DNA from: Paracoccaceae bacterium
GTDB taxonomy: Bacteria > Pseudomonadota > Alphaproteobacteria > Rhodobacterales > Rhodobacteraceae
NCBI GenBank assembly: GCA_002401945.1
Contig: NVUP01000017.1
Location: forward strand, 62,816 to 70,016
Reading direction: 5' to 3'
Length of the DNA stretch: 7,201 nt
Shown: positions 4,905-7,201 of the stretch, one piece after another
How the letters are laid out: every line of letters starts with the position of its first letter
Numbering within the stretch: position 1 is the stretch's first letter
Program-made: the position numbers and the translations under genes
Notes under the pieces: model-generated
Databases searched by the model: none
What the model saw: only the letters and a program-made list of their open reading frames with translations
Told to the model about the DNA's origin: nothing

Positions 4905-6128
4905 ATGCCGTTGGATATCGAATTTGTACGCAGCCAGTTTCCTGCGTTTGCCGAGCCTAGCTTGCAGGGCCAGGCATTTTTTGAAAACGCTGGCGGGTCT
5001 TATACCTGCAAGCCGGTGATTGATCGGCTGATGCGGTTCTATACTCAGCGCAAGGTGCAGCCCTATGCCCCTTATGAGGCCTCGCGATTGGGCGGCGAAG
5101 AGATGGACGAGGCGCGCCGTCGGTTGGCGGCGATGATGGGGGTCGAGGAGGATGAGCTGAGCTTTGGGCCATCAACCACGCAGAACACCTATGTTCTGGC
5201 GCAGGCCTTTCGCAAGTTTGTTGGGCAGGGTGAGGCGATCATCGTCACCAATCAGGACCATGAGGCCAATTCGGGGCCTTGGCGGCGGTTGGCGGACGAA
5301 GGCATTGAGATCCGCGAATGGCGGATCAATTCGCAGACTGGACACTTGGATCCGGCGGATCTGGAACAGCTGCTGGACGACAAAGTGCGGCTTGTATGCT
5401 TTCCGCATTGCTCGAACGTGGTGGGGGAAATCAACCCGGTGACCGAGATCACTGCCATGGCCCATGCCGCCGGTGCTTTTGTCTGTGTTGATGGGGTGTC
5501 TTATGCGCCGCACGGGTTGCCCAATGTCGGTGAATTGGGACCGGATATCTATCTGTTCTCGGCCTATAAAACCTATGGCCCCCATCAGGGGGTGATGGTG
5601 GTCCGCAAGGCGCTGTCCGAATTGCTGCCCAATCAGGCACATTATTTCAACGGTGATGCAGGCTACAAACGTTTCACGCCGGCCGGACCGGACCACGCGC
5701 AGGTGGCAGCCTGTGCCGGGATGGCAGATTATATCGACCTATTGTGCGACCATCATGATGGCCCCGCCGAAGATGCCGCAGCTCGCGCGGGTTTTGTGCA
5801 TGATTTGATGCGTGCTCATGAGGTGAAGCTGTTGCAACCGTTGTTAGATGCACTCAAGGATCGCAAAGATGCGCGCTTGATCGGCCCTGATGAGGCGGAG
5901 ATGCGGGCACCCACAGTGGCCCTGCAGCTCAACGTGCCCGCCGAGCCTGTTGCGGCAAAACTGGCAGAGAAAGGCATAATGGCGGGGGGTGGTGATTTCT
6001 ATGCTGTGCGGGCGCTGAAGGCCATGGGAATTGATCCCGAGTCAGGGGTTCTGCGCCTTAGCTTCACGCATTATACCTCTGAGACGGAAGTGAAAAAGCT
6101 AATCCAAGCGTTTGATGACGTGCTCTGA
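4905..6128 (+). CDS. Class V PLP-dependent aminotransferase, cysteine-desulfurase-like
   Basis: The 407-residue fold-type I enzyme resembles the cysteine-desulfurase-like group (VC1184-like subfamily). Visible cofactor residues are the PLP lysine K222 in FSAYKTYGPH, H119 in NQDHEAN (ring stacking) and D196 in VCVDGVSYAPHG (pyridine nitrogen). The desulfurases' Gln after this Asp is Ser here. The C-terminal loop where NifS/SufS enzymes carry the sulfur-accepting Cys reads IMAGGGDFYAVRAL and has no Cys. Desulfurase activity is therefore doubtful, and a lyase, kynureninase-like or aminotransferase reaction is possible. ATG at 4905 is chosen because GGGAGA (4895-4900) precedes it at 4 nt. The upstream in-frame ATG at 4893 has its AAAAGG touching the start codon. 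It is divergent from the VOC gene and 103 nt ahead of the methyltransferase gene. A link to DMSP sulfur is only positional. Confidence 0.85.
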   Translation: MPLDIEFVRSQFPAFAEPSLQGQAFFENAGGSYTCKPVIDRLMRFYTQRKVQPYAPYEASRLGGEEMDEARRRLAAMMGVEEDELSFGPSTTQNTYVLAQAFRKFVGQGEAIIVTNQDHEANSGPWRRLADEGIEIREWRINSQTGHLDPADLEQLLDDKVRLVCFPHCSNVVGEINPVTEITAMAHAAGAFVCVDGVSYAPHGLPNVGELGPDIYLFSAYKTYGPHQGVMVVRKALSELLPNQAHYFNGDAGYKRFTPAGPDHAQVAACAGMADYIDLLCDHHDGPAEDAAARAGFVHDLMRAHEVKLLQPLLDALKDRKDARLIGPDEAEMRAPTVALQLNVPAEPVAAKLAEKGIMAGGGDFYAVRALKAMGIDPESGVLRLSFTHYTSETEVKKLIQAFDDVL

Positions 6129-6145
6129 TCTAGGACGTGTTTGCG

Positions 6146-6198
6146 GGGTGGGATTGTTGAGTTAGCACAGAATTCTTGCCAGAATTACCATCCCGCCC
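6146..6198 (+). promoter_or_regulatory. Long-loop inverted repeat between aminotransferase and CFA-synthase-like gene
   Basis: GGGTGGGAT (6146-6154) pairs with ATCCCGCCC (6190-6198) with one T-G wobble, around 35 nt. No T-run follows, so it is a weak terminator candidate. A weak promoter for the next gene lies inside the structure: TTGAGT (6157-6162), 17 bp, CAGAAT (6180-6185), each 4 of 6 to consensus. Neither role is firm. Confidence 0.25.
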
Positions 6199-6231
6199 TA
6201 ACTTTCCCCTACATTCATTAGGGGGAAGAGA

Positions 6232-7201
6232 ATGGTATTCACATCCACCGAAGGCCAAAAAGACCTGCCGCGATATTTTGCCAGTGTTTTTGATAAGGTG
6301 CGCAAGATCGAGGCTGGTCAATTGGAGATTCACTTGCCGGATGGCCGGGTATTTCTGGCCAAAGGCAGGTTGCCCGGACCGATGGCTGATTTGCGTATCC
6401 ATCACCCGGATGTCTTTTCCCGATTGATCCGAGAAGGCGAGCTGGGGTTTTCCGACGCCTATCTTGAAGACTGGTGGAGCAGTTCGGATCTGCAGGCCTT
6501 TATGGATCTGGTGCATATGGGGTCTGACACACTGTACGACAATTTTCCGGGAATGGCGCTGGTGCGCGCTTATGAAAAACTGCGGTTCTGGTTGCATCGT
6601 AACAATCGCAAACAGGCACGTAAAAACATCTCTTACCATTATGATCTTGGGAATGATTTCTACAGGATCTGGTTGGATGACACGATGACCTATTCCAGTG
6701 CGCTGTTTGCCACCGGGCAGGAAAGCCTGGAGCAGGCGCAGCATGCCAAATACGACTCGCTGATCAATCAGATGGCGGTCAAGCCCGGCGATCACATCCT
6801 GGAAATTGGCTGTGGCTGGGGCGGCTTTGCCGAATATGCCGCAAAGATGCGTGGATTGCGGGTGACAGGGCTGACCATTAGTCAGGAACAGCTAAACTTT
6901 GCCCAACAACGGATTGAACATGCAGGGTTAACTGAAATGGTTGAGCTTCGATTGCAGGATTACCGCGATTGTGACGGGCGGTTTGATGGCATTGCCTCGA
7001 TCGAAATGTTCGAGGCAGTTGGGGAGCAATATTGGCCCGCGTATTTCAAAACCCTACATGATCGGTTGAAACCCGGCGCGCGGGCGACGCTACAGATCAT
7101 CACTGTGGCCGACAGACGTTGGGATATTTATCGCAAAGGTATTGGATTTATTCAGAAATACATTTTTCCCGGTGGCATGTTGCCATCGCCCACAATACTG
7201 C
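6232..7201 (+). CDS. Cyclopropane-fatty-acyl-phospholipid synthase family SAM methyltransferase, 3' end cut by window
   Basis: The reading frame stays open for 323 codons to the window edge, so the C-terminus is missing; the family usually has about 390-420 aa. Members transfer a methyl from S-adenosylmethionine onto the double bond of a membrane lipid acyl chain. Seen: an N-terminal lipid-binding region, NISYHYDLGNDFY (132-144), substrate-side TYSSALF (153-159), SAM motif LEIGCGWGG (190-198), TISQEQ, LQDYRD, and IEMFEAVGEQYW, then YIFPGGMLPS. Compared with E. coli CFA synthase, Ser stands where YSCAYW has its Cys, and LQII stands where LHTI has its bicarbonate His. This is therefore the divergent branch common in proteobacteria, whose product may be a methylated rather than cyclopropanated fatty acid. 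ATG at 6232 has a purine-rich GGGGGAAGAG just upstream. A minus-strand frame over the first half is a shadow. Confidence 0.9.
   Translation, partial: MVFTSTEGQKDLPRYFASVFDKVRKIEAGQLEIHLPDGRVFLAKGRLPGPMADLRIHHPDVFSRLIREGELGFSDAYLEDWWSSSDLQAFMDLVHMGSDTLYDNFPGMALVRAYEKLRFWLHRNNRKQARKNISYHYDLGNDFYRIWLDDTMTYSSALFATGQESLEQAQHAKYDSLINQMAVKPGDHILEIGCGWGGFAEYAAKMRGLRVTGLTISQEQLNFAQQRIEHAGLTEMVELRLQDYRDCDGRFDGIASIEMFEAVGEQYWPAYFKTLHDRLKPGARATLQIITVADRRWDIYRKGIGFIQKYIFPGGMLPSPTIL

Noticed and set aside
5172..5696. Minus-strand 174-aa open frame
   Set aside because: It is a shadow of the aminotransferase gene, covering its PLP-site codons.
6130..6795. Minus-strand 221-aa open frame
   Set aside because: It is antisense to the CFA-synthase-like gene, which has clear SAM and lipid motifs in the plus frame.

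Overview
The window looks like a chromosome segment of a marine Rhodobacterales bacterium of the Roseobacter lineage. The evidence is the gene pair dmdA-acuI next to a divergent GntR regulator, an arrangement I recall from Ruegeria pomeroyi. A two-piece alphaproteobacterial tmRNA gene with the tag ANDNRAPIALAA agrees with this. So does a dispersed GC-rich repeat ending in GGCCAGATGAA, of a type I remember from Rhodobacteraceae. I identified everything by reading the sequence; no database was searched.

Left part (1-1925), all on the minus strand. From right to left this holds a GntR/FadR-type regulator (start 1925), the permuted ssrA gene (about 1006-690) and a small SnoaL-like/NTF2-like protein (542-93). 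The ssrA region can be misread as a protein gene, because the tmRNA tag reading frame is open for a long way upstream. A copy of the dispersed repeat (1104-1182) lies between the regulator and ssrA and supplies the last codons of the regulator.

Centre (1926-4392), the DMSP module. The regulator and dmdA are divergent. Between them a perfect tandem 14-nt match with 15-bp period carries GTC-T-GAC cores. It covers the -35 and spacer of a good promoter (CTGACA, 17 bp, TAAAAT), which reads as repressor control of dmdA. The dmdA leader of about 115 nt holds a previously hidden candidate small ORF of 18 arginine/lysine-rich codons, with its own Shine-Dalgarno sequence and a hairpin over its stop codon. 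dmdA makes DMSP demethylase. After a second copy of the repeat follows acuI, acryloyl-CoA reductase. A strong intrinsic terminator ends the unit. The two enzymes represent demethylation of DMSP and disposal of toxic acryloyl-CoA.

Right part (4391-7201). A VOC/glyoxalase-like protein on the minus strand converges on acuI and diverges from a class V PLP aminotransferase of the cysteine-desulfurase-like type. Last comes the first 323 codons of a cyclopropane-fatty-acyl-phospholipid-synthase-family methyltransferase, cut by the window end. Both of these enzymes seem to lack residues that define the textbook members of their families. Whether they serve DMSP or sulfur metabolism is not shown by the sequence.
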